NCBI GenBank assembly: GCA_963931865.1 | Contig: OZ007510.1 | Location: 11,361,698 to 11,425,697, forward strand | Direction: 5' to 3' | Length of the DNA stretch: 64,000 bases | Origin: Axinella damicornis | Lineage: Eukaryota > Porifera > Demospongiae > Axinellida > Axinellidae | Shown here: in pieces, positions 46,301-57,669 of the stretch | Layout of the letters: every line of letters begins with the position of its first letter | Numbering within the stretch: position 1 is the stretch's first letter | Program-made: the position numbers and the translations under genes | Notes under the pieces: model-generated | Seen by the model: the letters and a program-made list of their open reading frames with translations, nothing else | Told to the model about the DNA's origin: nothing | Database searches by the model: none

Positions 46301-46454
46301 AATGTCTTCCCTCCCAGGGGTGTGTCCCACCTCATTCCAGGACTGGGAGAAGATTGATAACGAGGAGCAGAGGGTGGGGCAGGGGAGGGGCAAGCCCCGG
46401 GAGAAGGTGGTCTCATTGGAGAGGATGATGGAGATTGTCCAAGAGGGCAGGTGA
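37396..46454 (+). CDS. FDXR: Ferredoxin/adrenodoxin reductase, mitochondrial (FDXR)
   Basis: FDXR moves electrons from NADPH through FAD to mitochondrial ferredoxin for iron-sulfur cluster and steroid/heme A pathways. Fifteen exons: 37396-37635, 39326-39421, 39636-39758, 40194-40238, 40362-40430, 41315-41416, 41853-42045, 42603-42654, 43358-43490, 43924-43986, 44827-44929, 45007-45024, 45385-45492, 45939-45998 and 46318-46454 (1542 nt, 513 aa; human 491). An Arg/Ser-rich mitochondrial leader precedes the FAD motif [17 protein letters not shown]. Then come [22 protein letters not shown] motif [42 protein letters not shown] and [16 protein letters not shown]. The C-terminus has DWEKID and GKPREKVV. 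Intron 7 appears to be GC-AG (AAAG|GCACGT) and exon 12 is an 18-nt microexon. The start ATG gives the targeting leader; a second ATG is four codons on. Confidence 0.92.
37716..38334. mobile_element. Foldback element in FDXR intron 1 (619 bp)
   Basis: ACCGGTGTCACAGGAAATTT at the left and AAATTTCCTGTGACACCGGT at the right, with further paired segments inside (CGTCGCCAGGAAAAA, CTAGGATATACGGTCGCTC). The arms fold on themselves for well over 100 bp. There is no coding capacity and no clear target duplication. Confidence 0.75.
40865..41310. repeat. Polypyrimidine tract (CTCCTC)n before FDXR exon 6
   Basis: About 440 bp, almost pure C/T, repeats of CTCCTCCCC and TCCTCCTCATTTTCCTGCTC, ending directly at the acceptor CCACCTAG of exon 6. 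Proline/serine and glutamate/arginine frames here are artefacts. Confidence 0.92.
41557..41595. mobile_element. Short TAGCCTCAA hairpin
   Basis: TAGCCTCAAACCCAGG and TTTGGTTTGAGGCTA form a 39-bp hairpin in FDXR intron 6. No duplication is visible. Confidence 0.5.
42704..43265. repeat. (GGGA)n minisatellite in FDXR intron 8
   Basis: More than 500 bp of GGGAGGGA-type repeats. A higher-order repeat is visible: a block with GGAACGGAGTGAGGGAGG, then (GGGA)n, then GGAAGGAAGGAGGGAGGGTG, occurs twice. This makes G-quadruplex or triplex structure likely on the non-template strand. All frames across it are artefacts. Confidence 0.93.
44178..44209. repeat. Poly-C tract
   Basis: About 32 C in FDXR intron 10; similar tracts lie at 3313-3339, 7329-7392 and 61712-61738. 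Confidence 0.9.
44564..44678. mobile_element. TAGTCTCA hairpin element in FDXR intron 10
   Basis: TAGTCTCAGTCCCAGACCCA to AGGTCTGGGAATGAGACTA, flanked by GCATAAGCC and GTATAAGCG (7 of 9). An aged copy of the 9-bp family. Confidence 0.65.
45083..45335. repeat. CA-rich low-complexity tract
   Basis: Cryptic CAC/ACA repeats (CACACACACCACCACCACC) fill the intron between the microexon and exon 13 of FDXR. Confidence 0.8.
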
Positions 46455-47116
46455 CGGACAGTGCAGGCACCTTCTAACTAGTAGCAGACTGTCATGCATC
46501 TTTGGAAAGCTCAATGATAAGAATTCACTTCACAGGTTTTAGCAGCACTGTTATATTTTCTCCTGGATGCATGGTCAATGATGTTAAATCGTTTGTATCA
46601 GATGATCGATGTATTAATCTCACATGACATTGTCCTCAAAGTTATACATACATACATGGACACTGTTTTGTAGGGAAACTCAGCAAGCTGCTGGGGATGT
46701 AAAGGACTTGTACAAACTAAATATTAATGTATAGTGAGAGTTGGCATAATTATACCTCAATTGACCAGAATTGCCAGTTTTACCGAATGTGATTGTTCGT
46801 GAAATTTGCAGTAAGTTTTATTGGGGGGTGGTTATTTATAGCTAATTGGAGTACCCAAAATAGTTAACAGATTGCACCAATTAAGCCATATGCACTCCTT
46901 ATAATTAAGCAACAAAACCGCTGGCCATAATACATGTTACTTCTTTTACATGACAAATTATAGGTCTGGGTAAATGGTGCCATGTCGGCTATCACGTAAT
47001 TACTAATTGGCAACCATTGTCTGCAAGTGATATATAGTACAACTGAACTGACAGGAATAACTGGTTACAGAATTAGATGATAAACACCTGGAATTTCAAT
47101 TGCAGGCTAGGGTAGC
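46455..47116. other. Intergenic spacer, FDXR to NIDO gene
   Basis: AT-rich spacer with no open frame or element that I can support. The right end leads into the TATA box at 47117. Confidence 0.5.
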
Positions 47117-47124
47117 TATAAAAG
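47117..47124 (+). promoter_or_regulatory. TATA box of the NIDO gene
   Basis: TATAAAAG in GTAGCTATAAAAGCTAGC, 71 bp upstream of the ATG at 47188. This is a typical distance allowing a short 5' leader. Confidence 0.6.
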
Positions 47125-47187
47125 CTAGCTGCTTCCTGCTATTCACTCAACCTTACATGTAGCTGCCAAACATCTTTACCGATCACA

Positions 47188-48432
47188 ATGCGGATTCTCT
47201 TGATCATTGTTGCCATTACATCATGTTGGGCCATTCCAGACCTCCTTCGCTATGGAAGCAGTACAGACGACCAGAGCCTCACAGACTGTGATGACTGCAG
47301 CACAGGGCCACAAATGCTCCAGTATGGTGCAGTCAGGCTCTTTGGCCATCACCTGAACTATTTTGCTGTCAGTTCCTTACTGATGTGTGCAGTTTGTTGT
47401 ATGTAGCTAAGTTTGATGCTTGTCCTTTTGCATGTCTTGTCCTCCTCTCAGGCTCACAGTAATGGCTATGTCACTTTCCCGGACTCCAGTGCAGTCCCAG
47501 TCTCGTATTACAACTGTACTCCAAGTGCCCTCCCCGGGCTCAGGGGGGATGCAATGGTGGCACCCTACTGGGCAGATGCAGACCTGAGGGAAAGGGGAGC
47601 GTTGTACTACAGAGAGAGCCAGGCAGCTGATGACCTGGACAATGCTGAACAGCACATCCAGAGATACGACAGTCACTTCATTCCAACATCAGCAATTGTG
47701 GTCACTTGGGACAATGTAGGCTACTTTGGAGGCCATGACTTGGTATGCAACACATAATAGGGTATTGGAAAGTAGCATGCAGAAAATCAGGGGTCTGCAT
47801 TTAATGAGATTCACAGCATTCCATATATCCTTGCAGTATGCATGGAATGAGGCTGTAGGTATACAGCCTGGCCACTAGTCTCGTGCTCAGCCCCGTCCCG
47901 CGCGCCCCAGCGTAGGGCCAGTGCAAATCAACTTTAGCATGAAGCAATGGGCCCTACAACAGACCTAGCAAGAACCTTGAGTATAATTATTTTTTATACT
48001 TGTTTTCCTCTGCACTTTCATATCCACATGGCCATCCTTAACTACATCATCCTCCCAAGCTGAACACCTTCCAGATGGTGGTTGCCACATCCTCCGCCAA
48101 GACCTACATGATCCTCCTCTACCAGACTATTGAGTGGACCACTGGGGACGCTTCTGAGGGGACTGATGGCATTGGAGGCATTTCGGCCTGTGCTGGAGCA
48201 TCCAGTGGCAGCGGTGATGGGAGCGTGACTCTGCAAGGATCGGGCACCAGCAGTGTTCTTCAGCTCTCTAACATGACCAATAATGAAGAACCGGGAGTGT
48301 TTGTCTTCCGTATAGACACGACCAGTGGCATGGACATCCACTTCTTTCAGCCACCCTGTCATCCTGGGGCCAATGCCAATATAGAGTGCAACAGCTCTCC
48401 CAGTTACCCTGACGCTCAGCAGGCGGTGACCA

Positions 48433-48464
<32 letters not shown>

Positions 48465-48575
48465 CAGCAGCAGGCGTCCGAGACGCTCAACAAGCAACAG
48501 CAGGAACAGATGGTGAAGGAGATTGAGCAAATTTTAGAGCAGCTTCTTGACAGCAGCAACTTGACCGGCAGATGA
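47188..48575 (+). CDS. Secreted NIDO-domain protein with glutamine-rich coiled tail
   Basis: Three exons: 47188-47367, 47452-47742 and 48060-48575 (987 nt, 328 aa), both introns phase 0. A signal peptide (MRILLIIVAITSCWAIP) is followed by a NIDO (nidogen extracellular) domain: AVRLFGHHLNYFA, then AHSNGYVTFPDSSAVPVSYY, MVAPYWADADLRERGALYYR and VVTWDNVGYFGGHDL. TFQMVVATSSAKTYMILLYQ then leads to the usual GDASEGTDGIGGISACAGAS end of the fold. NIDO domains occur in nidogen, alpha-tectorin and mucin-4 type matrix proteins; the fold is known, the function here is not. The C-terminus after CNSSPSYPDA is a run of nine Gln and a hydrophilic helix (MVKEIEQILEQLLDSS), a likely coiled coil for oligomerisation. 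There is no membrane span. Confidence 0.85.
48432..48475 (+). repeat. CAG repeat in the NIDO gene
   Basis: Nine consecutive CAG codons, then GAG and three more CAG, encode the glutamine stretch. Pure CAG codons point to recent repeat expansion rather than selected glutamine. Confidence 0.9.
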
Positions 48576-48786
48576 GGCATTGGACACTGAGACTTCTCAC
48601 TGCTGGGAGAATTGGATCTAGAACCAGCCTCAATTTATACAGCATTTGTACAAATTCACTGTGAAATTATAAATTATGCAAAAGTGGCATTCACAGCTGC
48701 TGGTACAATAACACTTTGCAATCAACAATTCATTCAGATTTGCAAGCAAGGCCTGCATGGATTGCTCAATATAAAATAATTATGTG

Positions 48787-51700
48787 CTAATTCTGGTCGT
48801 CTCTGTTGACTGAAAGCTTGATGGCAGTTTGTATGATTCGTGGCCATGCCTTGTAGTCCTCCCATGCTAACTGTTGCTGCTGTTCATCCATTTCACAAGT
48901 GAAGCCCTTCCTCTCAAACACCTCTAGCAGTTGCCTGGCTCTGTCATCCACTAGACCATTAACTCTGAGCTCTTTACAAACTACATCAAAATTGGACAAG
49001 TCAACAAAATTTGCAGATATAGCCAGGGACTTTTCGAGGTTTTCAACTCGGTGTGGGCATCCTGATGGCACGAACAGGACCTCACCTGGCTGAAGGATGC
49101 ACTCTCTCGGGTGTGTGAGGGAGAGGAGGGGACAGAGGTGGAGGTCAGGGCTAGCCAGGTTCACCTCAAACACTGCATCAGTGGAGTGATCATAGACTGG
49201 ATACAAATACGAGACATCCTCAGGTGGGAAAAACACCCACCTGCAGAAAGAAAACATCCAACTACAGATAAAATGCAAATGCCCACCTGCAGAATAACCA
49301 CCTGCAATTAAACTGAAATCACCCGCCTGCATTTGAAATGCCACCATATAAATGCTTTGTTTTGCTATTTAGCACTGGCTGACCTACAACTGAACAACAT
49401 ACAGAACAAGTGAGGCCATGGCTGTCATTTTGAAATTTAACCCCTAACACATGCAGTAGCACTAATAAAATGACTAGAGACCTCTTTCTCCCTTCAAACA
49501 GAGCCATCCAGAAGTTGGATCCAAACGCATCCACGTGGAGTTCGCTGGTTATCCCAGCTGGGGCAATGAACAGGCTGGGCCAGCTGTCACGGTAGAGGCT
49601 TCCGGGTGGAGTTCTCTGCAAAAGGTCACTAGCAAAGTATTTGGGTATTTGCAATTCCTTCACCAGCTCTGGACAGTTGAGAGGAAGGCTCCAGTCAAAC
49701 AGGTACTGGAGATCTATAGTCAAAAGGAGAAATCACTTCAATGGTATCACCAATAGCCATCACCATCACGTACTAACTCAGCATACTTTGAACAAATTGT
49801 ACAGTGCAGTTCTTGTAGTTGTAATTGTAATTCACAAGCCCTAATGACAATGTGTTAGCTAGGTATACAGAATGGTCAATACATGGAGCTCATTACGTAG
49901 CAAACAAAGTGACTGCTAACCTTCTCCTTGATGGTCAAGAGATGTGATGAACTCAGCCACTGTGCTCTCTCCCGTCTGTTCCAACCTAGCCCACTCCATA
50001 CTCCCTGGCACCATCCGTTTCAGAGGAGCACGCTTGTGCCCTATGGACTGCAGGGTATAGTAGACTTCACCCATGAACACACCTTAATAGTAATATGAAA
50101 GAGCATCGACTTCTTGACAACTACTCTTGACAAGGCCGAATCCCCATTCTAGTCATATTTGATTGTCCACAAGAACTTGAATGCCCATCCCCACTTCATA
50201 ATAAGAATCCTTGAAACATTCAATCAAGAAGTCAACTTCCAAGATTCACAATTAAATCTTGGAGTGTTGTTCTTGACATATGTACTTGTTTGATGTACTC
50301 TAGTGTCCACGGTGTGGGAGTCATCACCAGCCCGGTTATAACAACAGGAGTGTGTGTGCAGGCATATCGGAAGAAGAACTCTTTGAAACTGAGGTCATCA
50401 GCGTGCCTCTTTTCCGCCTGCACAATAAAATGTCATACAACAATAATTACCACACGATATATTAAAATCACGCACCATAATATTACCATGAGAACTCTAA
50501 TGGAAGCACGCCAAATGGTTACCTGAGGCCATTATGTTAACAATGCACAGCCTTACACATCCAGTCAGGAAATCAACTGTGACCCTCCAAACCAATAGCC
50601 ACTCTCATCACATAGACCCTCTGCATGTCTGCATACATACTCTGTACCTGCACTGGCTCTGGCATTCTCAAGAGAGAACTCTTCTCTCGCATTCTTGCTT
50701 CCACCTCACACATCTTGTCCGCAACCATCATTTGTCGTGACAGGACCTCACACGTCCACTTTACGTCACTATCTCCAGCATCAGCTTCCACTGCCAACCT
50801 GGCATGCTCCAGCGCCTCACCACACTCCCCAAGCCTCTGATAGCATGACGCAAGAGAAGCATGGTGGGCACTTGAATTAGTGTCAGCGCTGCCATGTGAT
50901 ATGACCCCTTTGAGATACTCCACACGCTGCTGAAGGAGTTTCTTTGCACCAGGAAGCCTGCATAGTTAGCAAGGAAAAGATTGAGTTCATATAGAGCGTG
51001 TACAGTTGACTACCATGTGTGCTTGTGATGCCATGGTACCAGACTGTGTGTCCACTATATAGTCTTGTCAGACAGAGCTTTTCCTTACAAGTATGCCATC
51101 ACTTGCAGTACAAATGCAAGCACACAGAAACCTAGCCTGGTGAATGGCCTATGTGTCTCCATGTATCACAAAATCAATGCATTGTCTATTGCTTTGTATT
51201 TGTAGCCCAGCAGCAGGTTCAATGTGGGTTGTTCTGTGTGATACAATAAGCGATCTGGTTCAGGTGAACAACAAGGGCTGGCACATAATAGTAGTCCTGG
51301 AACCAGACCCTTTGCACGGAGAAGAGGAAGGGTCGGGGCATGCACCTACATCCGAGCTGTCCCCAGGGTGGAATGTTGACTTGACTAATCAGAATCATTG
51401 ATTGCATAATGGAAATGATTTTTCTCCAGGCTTTCATTGTCGCTACCAACTAGAAAGAGCAAATTGCTGTTATGCTGTATTACCCCCAAGTGCTTGAAAA
51501 AGTTGAGAGGAGCAAGAAGCAGGTCGGAAGTGATCATACATGTGGTATCATCACTGATCGGTAATTACCCACGACTAATTGCATTCCATGGGGACAACTC
51601 AGACCCTTCCTCCTCCCCATGTGAAGGGTCTGGTCCCCAAGACTGTGTTTACATACCTGTGCATACTGCTACCAATACTGTACATGTGTAGATGTAGATG

Positions 51701-52081
51701 TACTAATAGCTGTACAAGAGCTAATTAGGTACGTAGTAATAACCTGGCAATATGGAATAGCTGTGTGTTTGGATTGGATGAATTTGGGATTCTGTCATGT
51801 GTAGAGCCGTCTCTGCACTTCATCTTCCACCATCGAGCCAGTACAGTCCCAGCAAGGAGGGAGGGATCACTGTGAGCCAATAGCTCCACTTCAGCCACAA
51901 CTTGTGGCCCACCATCTTCCAGTCTGGGTCTCTTGTTTGAGAGATGATTGTTGTCCCCCAGCTGCTCACATCTGCTAGCACTTGCACTCCCATCGTTCTT
52001 TTCATCGGCAACTGAGCTCCCCTTTGCCGGAGGATTTGGCGGCCATTCGGTGAGGTACTCACGGGTCGATTCATCTTCCAT
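48787..52081 (-). CDS. JmjC/cupin-like Fe(II) oxygenase with N-terminal helical region
   Basis: Six exons, minus: 52081-51744, 50959 to about 50590, 50417 to about 50240, 50082-49921, 49713-49482 and 49240-48787. Two internal boundaries are uncertain. A hydrophilic N-terminus (with a basic NKRPRLEDG patch) is followed by a TPR-like helical segment (HHASLASCYQRLGECGEALE then HARLAVEADAGD). The cupin/JmjC part contains YLFDWSLP, SLFIAPAGITSELHVDAFGS, RKRWVFFPPEDVSYLYPVYD and ILQPGEVLFVPSGCPHRVEN. HVD and the later His in PHRVEN are the expected H-x-D...H iron ligands. These features fit 2-oxoglutarate hydroxylases of the JMJD/HSPBAP1-like group; the substrate is unknown. A glutamine run near the C-terminus (EQQQQ) is short. 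It ends about 210 bp from the convergent NIDO gene and is head-to-head with the dispanin at 52200. Confidence 0.8.
51299..51636. mobile_element. Foldback MITE in JmjC intron 1
   Basis: GGAACCAGACCCTTTGCACG at the left and CATGTGAAGGGTCTGGTCC at the right are inverted. A related copy starts at 63741 and runs off the window: it shares AACCAGACCCTTTGCACGG, GGAATGTT and TCTCCAGGCTTTCA. Confidence 0.65.
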
Positions 52082-52199
52082 AGCAATACCTTGTGGGTGT
52101 GGCTACTATTAACACCCAATCACATACCGCGGTATCTGTTACAAAAATTTCAGCGGGAAAGACGCGCCAACTATAACTGCCACTCTGGAGCGACTTGCA
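52082..52199. promoter_or_regulatory. Divergent promoter of the JmjC and dispanin genes
   Basis: 118 bp between the two start codons. It contains a CCAAT motif (ACCCAATCACAT, near 52113) and GC-rich stretches (GACGCGCCAAC) but no TATA box, as in bidirectional housekeeping promoters. Shared regulation is inferred. Confidence 0.55.
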
Positions 52200-55100
52200 A
52201 TGGCAACAGGTAACACCATTTGTTCAAATAGAGGACCTGACTTGGCGTTTGCCGTATTATAGCTATGTAGGCACGAAGTAGTGGAGTTCAGAAACTCTCC
52301 TGGTTGTGTTTAATGCAGCTGTTATGGTTCTTCTTGTCAGAACCCCATACTGATGGCTGTGCGGTATCAGCGCAGTGCTCGACTGAGGAGCTCTGTCGGG
52401 GAGCAGCTCGGAAGTTGAGCACCTACCAATTGACTGCTCAGCAGCAAGGCCTTGGTGAGACCATTGAACTCGGAAGCAGAGGGGAAAACAAAGCTGTAGT
52501 CAACGCCAACTCAAGTTCAGGATCTCCAACTAGTGTCAGCGCTCATGACCCCCCACCATCTGTTCCATTGGCAGAGGCAGGATTGCAGATCCCACTGGAA
52601 AGAGGAGACACTGCTGTATCGTTCATCATCCCTCCTCCCCCTCCCTCATCACCGGGAGATGCTCTAAGACTTGCAAATCAATCCGGACAAGAGCTCACTC
52701 AAGTTTATGACGCCCACGCCCCTCACCCACACGAACTACCACTTCCCCATCCCCCATACAGCCCCTACGTTGCTCTTAACCCCCTCCTCTATCAAAACCT
52801 AGCAGTGCCCCAGTTCGCTGTGGTTGCAGCTGCCCCACCACCAGCTGCGTCTGTCCAGACTACCCAGCCACCTCCCACGCAGTTCACTAACATCAACAAA
52901 ACTGATGTCCATCAGAATATGGTGAGTTATCATGTGGAGTGTCAGGCATGCATGTATGAATGAGTGCCAAGATTTTGCCATTGTATACAGATAGCATGCC
53001 AGCCCTTTTCCACTGAATATGGAGTCACAAACCAGCCATAATGTTGATTAGTCTCGTGCCCAGACCACACACCCCGAGGGGATAGACGGTCTGGTGAACG
53101 AAGTGGAATTTCTTGGGCTTGAAGCATACTACGGAATGTATAAGTATAATCCCGTGGTGTTAAGTGCCATTACGTAGTAATCACTTTGAATACTCACAAG
53201 CTGGAGAAGACAACGGCCAAGAACCTTTGCCATGCCAGTTTGCCCTTAGCACTTGACTGTGTAAGGCAACGCTATGTCGTGGCGACACCTTCTGAAGACT
53301 TTTGTGCTCGATTGTGCTAGTTGTGAGCCCTGTGACGTCGCTTATGAAGGAGAGCTTTGGAAGTGAGACCAGTAAAGGGATCAAGTACAATGAAGAGGCC
53401 CTTCTAGGTGCAAGCTAATGCTGGCCCTAGCCCTAAGGGGCCGTTCTTCGTAGTTTACACCAGTAAAGTGCCTGAAAGGACTGCCAAACAAACGAGAAGC
53501 AGATTCCATGGATGGCGAAGGATGCTTCAAAAACCTTCTATGGGCCATGGGTGAGCAGCAAAAGGTTAGTACATCTTCTCTCTAGATATGAGTAGCCATA
53601 ATAGCGCTTGGTCAACACGGGAGCCTTCACTGGACACTTTCGCAAACAATCTTGCAATCTCATTGGTCCTTACCACATTCCGGTAATAAGCCCAAGAAAT
53701 TCGACTTCGTTCACCAGATCGTCTCTCCCGTCGGGGGGTGTGGTCTGGGCACGACACTAAATGTTGATGGCCTTTTATAATCTGCCTGGATACGAGAGGT
53801 AGCTAGATACTGATTTTCAGTCCGTCATTCCAAACCTGGAATGAGGCTAATGCATCTGGTGATGGGAGCAGGGCAATCATTCATTCAGTGTAACTGTGAC
53901 AATCTATGCGCATCCCAACAGGCTAATACCAATGTGGTGGTTGAAAACAACATTGACCTTGGTCTGCAAAGATATCCCTCGTACATCTGTTTCTCTGTCA
54001 CAATGCTCCTCCTCTGCCCTTTCCTCAATCCCCTTGCCCTGCTCTGTGCCATCCCAGCTGCCATCTGCTCGTGCATTGTGAGTTGCATATCATCATGTAC
54101 TGTAAGCTATATACGGTGTGAACCCTTGTCCTTCAACTGTATACCTCTTCAAACAAATTACAAGGAAAGGGAGAGAGACTGCACGACATTGACATGATTA
54201 TTAGTAGTACGTAGCAGAACAAATAGCATTATGTATTATTATATTGCATGTACATCTGGGCATGCACAACTGGAAAAGCAGGGAACGGGAAATGGGACAG
54301 GAGTGCATGGGAACGGGAACGGGAGCAGGGACGGGAACAGGAACAACACAACAACACGATCCCAAGTGGGCTCTTTTGTGAAACGGATGCACAATTATTA
54401 TCCAAAGCATCTTGTATTAGCCATCGAACTGAGGCAAGCATCATGGACGGTGCAGCAGCTGAAACTAACTATTCTCCTACTGCGGTGCCAGCTGGATCAG
54501 CTAGTACAGTGAATTGTGGTGCCAGCTGGATCAGCTAGTACAGTGAATTGTGGATCAGCTAGTACAGTGAATTGTGGATCAGCTAGTACAGTGAATTGTG
54601 GATCAGCTAGTACAGTGAACTTAGCATGCATTGAATTCCGTGTTGCATACAGACAATTTTTCAACACAAGTGAATTACTGTTGACAAAGAGGCTAGCTGG
54701 AGCCCTTGGTTCTCCGGAAGTGCATGAAGAGATCACAAGGTCATAACACAACAGCAACGTATAGCAGCAGTTTCACATTCCCGCTCCCATCCCATTCCCA
54801 TTCCCTGCTTTCCAGTTGCCCCGTTCATATAGCAGTCACAAACTCAGCCTTCAGTGTGCATGACAGTCACCCCCTGCTACACACTGGTGGTAGTTACGCT
54901 ACTGTGTCCAAGCTTCACGGACAATAGAATCAAGAAAGAGGCTTGTTACAGTGAAGCAAACAACAGTGTAAGTGACCCCAATAATTTTGCTTTCTTTGAG
55001 TTTCTAGGCCAGAATTTGCCAACACACTAAAGAGAAACGTCACATTATTATACCAAACTTCCATTTGTTTGGGAGACTGGGTGAGTGAGACTACCATCAC

Positions 55101-55400
55101 ATAGTCATGCATGCACTTGTCGTTCTTCCACTACCATTGTTATAGGCGTGCTCTGTGCAGACCTACGACGATAGTAAGGTGCCAGGCCAATGTGCTCTTG
55201 CCTGCAACATCCTAGCTCTTGTGTCGGGTGTTGTGAGCTTCATCCTGATCGTGATGCCTGGAATCATTGTTGCCGTACTGATCAGGCTGGGCTTCATCAT
55301 TGTGAGCAACTTGCTAACAGATGCAGAAGTTACAGCATTTGGAACAGAAGCAACTGGGGCTACTCCTGGACCGGACCTTGGTGGAGTCAATTTGTACTAA
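52200..55400 (+). CDS. Proline-rich dispanin (CD225) membrane protein
   Basis: Four exons: 52200-52209, 52341-52921, 53922-54077 and 55146-55400 (1002 nt, 333 aa), phases 1,0,0. Exon 1 is a 10-nt start exon (MAT). Exon 2 is a long cytoplasmic region with Pro-rich runs (SFIIPPPPPSSPG, HPHELPLPHPPYSPYV, PPPAASVQTTQPPPTQFT). Exon 3 has the first membrane helix (YICFSVTMLLLCPFLNPLAL then LCAIPAAICSCI) and exon 4 the loop and second helix (ALACNILALVSGVVSFILIV). This is the dispanin arrangement, Pro-rich N-terminus plus two C-terminal membrane segments. The intron between the helices is phase 0 as in the small CD225 genes nearby. The loop is less basic than in D1-D3. Exon 4 adds a hydrophobic stretch (IIVAVLIRLGFIIVS) and a Gly-rich tail. 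Confidence 0.8.
53049..53759. mobile_element. TAGTCTCG element, 711 bp, exact 9-bp duplication
   Basis: TAGTCTCGTGCCCAGACCAC to GTGGTCTGGGCACGACACTA, inverted termini of about 90 bp including TTCGTTCACCAGA. AATGTTGAT is present at 53040-53048 and 53760-53768. It lies in intron 2 of the dispanin. The interior (53140-53670) has no long frame. With 20391-21000 it is the longest member of the family here and the best template for finding an autonomous parent. Confidence 0.93.
54488..54620. repeat. Tandem 24-bp repeats in dispanin intron 3
   Basis: GGATCAGCTAGTACAGTGAA plus TTGT is repeated about five times in a row, with a longer first spacing (GGTGCCAGCT added). All lie within an intron. Confidence 0.9.
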
Positions 55401-56031
55401 CACTGACAACCTATTGAGAGGAACTCTGTGTACCAAGGCAGACGTGAGCATCAAATTTGGAATCAATTGTCATCCATCTGCTCGGTGAACAGGTGGATTG
55501 GAAATCTTCATCTAATTGGACTGATGATAACAATCATGCACAAGTCCTGTATGATAATTATAATTGAACAATATATATGTATGCATGTACCTAGAAGTAC
55601 AATGTGCATGCTAGTGAGACTATACAAACAGTGTGTCTTATTTTAAACAGTGCAATGAAGTCACCGTCTCTTATTCCCTAAAGAAGCTGCTTACATGAAT
55701 GTACGCATCAATGCATGCACACAGAAAACCATGGCGACATACTATACTATAGTAGCTGACATCACAACTTACTCTACGATGTGCTGAAAGTTTGGGATAT
55801 AGACGGTTTTAATCTCAAGTAGAGAGGAAGCTGTGGCCAAATTGATACAGAACAGCAGCACTAACCTGTTGGAACTATGCATGCAATCTAGAAAGTAGAT
55901 AATGGAATTAATGTTAGCAGATATTATGTACACAACCCCCCTACACCTTGACAACATGTACTTGACATGCCCCACCCTCATATAAGGGTACCCACATAGT
56001 AATTACGGAGTGTGTGCAATGTTTTATTATC

Positions 56032-57669
56032 TTATAATCTGTTGATTCCAATAGCAACAATGACAATAGTAGACACAACAGTCACAACCAGCAGGCACAA
56101 GCAGAGAAATCCCAACCACACTGAGCAGTAATGCATCTGCTGATACTGTCTGGAAAGAGCACGGTAATTTCCAGGTTCTGGCAGTTGTTGGTAGCTTTGG
56201 TGAACACTCACAACGGGATATGCATCCTATAGTGTCAGAACACACAAATTCTAAGTATACGTAGCATTCTTCTTTCTTTCTCCAGACCCTCCACTGGAGG
56301 GAGGTCTGATTATACTCTCCCACTCTCCATTTCAGATTCAGCTTCTGAGAGCATTTAGTGAAATAAAGTGTGTGGCTAGATCAGATATCAGGTTAGCCAT
56401 TAATTGCAAATGATATCAGACCTCACTCATACCGAATAGCTAGTGGGAAGTTTTGGTAGGTGCAAATTTTCATATAAACGACTGAAATGCCTTCAGAACA
56501 AATTTTTGAATTTTAATTTTGTAAGTGCCTGCGCGTTACCACGCCCCCTAGTTATACACATACGTACATGACTACGTTTTCAGTTGAGGCAATGCATAAT
56601 AGTGACAGGATACCACATCACAAGGCTGGCATCTGTTGTTGGTGAATAGCCGCCTGGTTGCCGGCATACTCGCCGATTGTTGCTGCTCAGTGAACTTTCA
56701 TGTGTTGCACTTCTCACAGCCTCGTTACCATTATCGTTGCAGGCTAACATATTTAGACGGGTCTACTGGGGTCTAAAAGGTTGGAGATACCGGCCGTTTC
56801 AAACACCATCGTTTGCTCGCCGCTTCCACGTTTGGCTGCCTGTTCAAATTTGACGTTAAAATTTGAGTGCTAAATTGGCACCATAATTATGAAATTTCAT
56901 GCTATACGGTAGCTACAACACATGTAGCTATTGTACTAAACCTCATCGCCACGACTTAATTACCTCAATGTGCGGCTCGTTGAAAGCCACTGGTTGAACT
57001 AGTGGTGTATCTGGCCCTTGCGGTGGTCCGAGTCTTGATCTGACAATGACATCATCATCAGAACTGGGTTCACTTGGACCTGTTGAGAGAAGTAGCTACA
57101 GCTGTAATAATGTTCGGAGAAGAGAGTGAAGTCATGCTAGATTTTGTACAAGACAAAGGTCTACAGTATAGCCTAACTCATTAGCAAGCAGTTGGTGACG
57201 ATCTTTCCATTATTATCCTTGGAGTGAATTGACATTCAGGGACATGAGGACAGCTTTTATACGTGAATTAAAGTAGTTTGGCCAGTCCAGCAGTCCAGTC
57301 CACTGCATGATTATGCTCACCCCTTGAACAAAATCACCCTCATGGATGCAGCCCACCACCCCAAATGTAGAAACCATCCTCCCGATATACTCCAGTTAAT
57401 GACAATGGCTACTACCTAAGTGCCTCTCATTTTCAGTAAAGTGTTAGATTAGAGTCCACCAAGAGTGCATGATTACATCATTCATTATCATTGCGGCCAC
57501 AAGGACGATGATGTTGCAAACTGCCACTTCACCTACCCAAACGCAAAAACCACCTCCAAACTCTTGAAACCTACCCACCAATTTTATTACAATGCAGCAT
57601 TTGATAATCCCTCCTAGTAGCTATAGACATTCCTCCTCAGAGTACCATACCTCGTGCAGCCATTCTCAT
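56032..57669 (-). CDS. Small single-span membrane protein, possibly CD225-derived
   Basis: Three exons: 57669-57651 (MRMAAR), 57079-56964 and 56226-56032 (330 nt, 109 aa), phases 1 and 0. The middle exon is acidic and Pro-rich (GPSEPSSDDDVIVRSRLGPP). The last has DAYPVVSVHQSYQQLPEPGN, YRALSRQYQQMHYCSVWLGF and a strong C-terminal membrane span (LCLCLLVVTVVSTIVIVAIG). GNYRALSRQYQQ followed by a hydrophobic helix resembles the loop-helix 2 half of CD225, and the exon begins in phase 0 like the paralogues, but helix 1 is absent. It may be a dispanin that lost its first helix or an unrelated tail-anchored protein. Confidence 0.55.
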
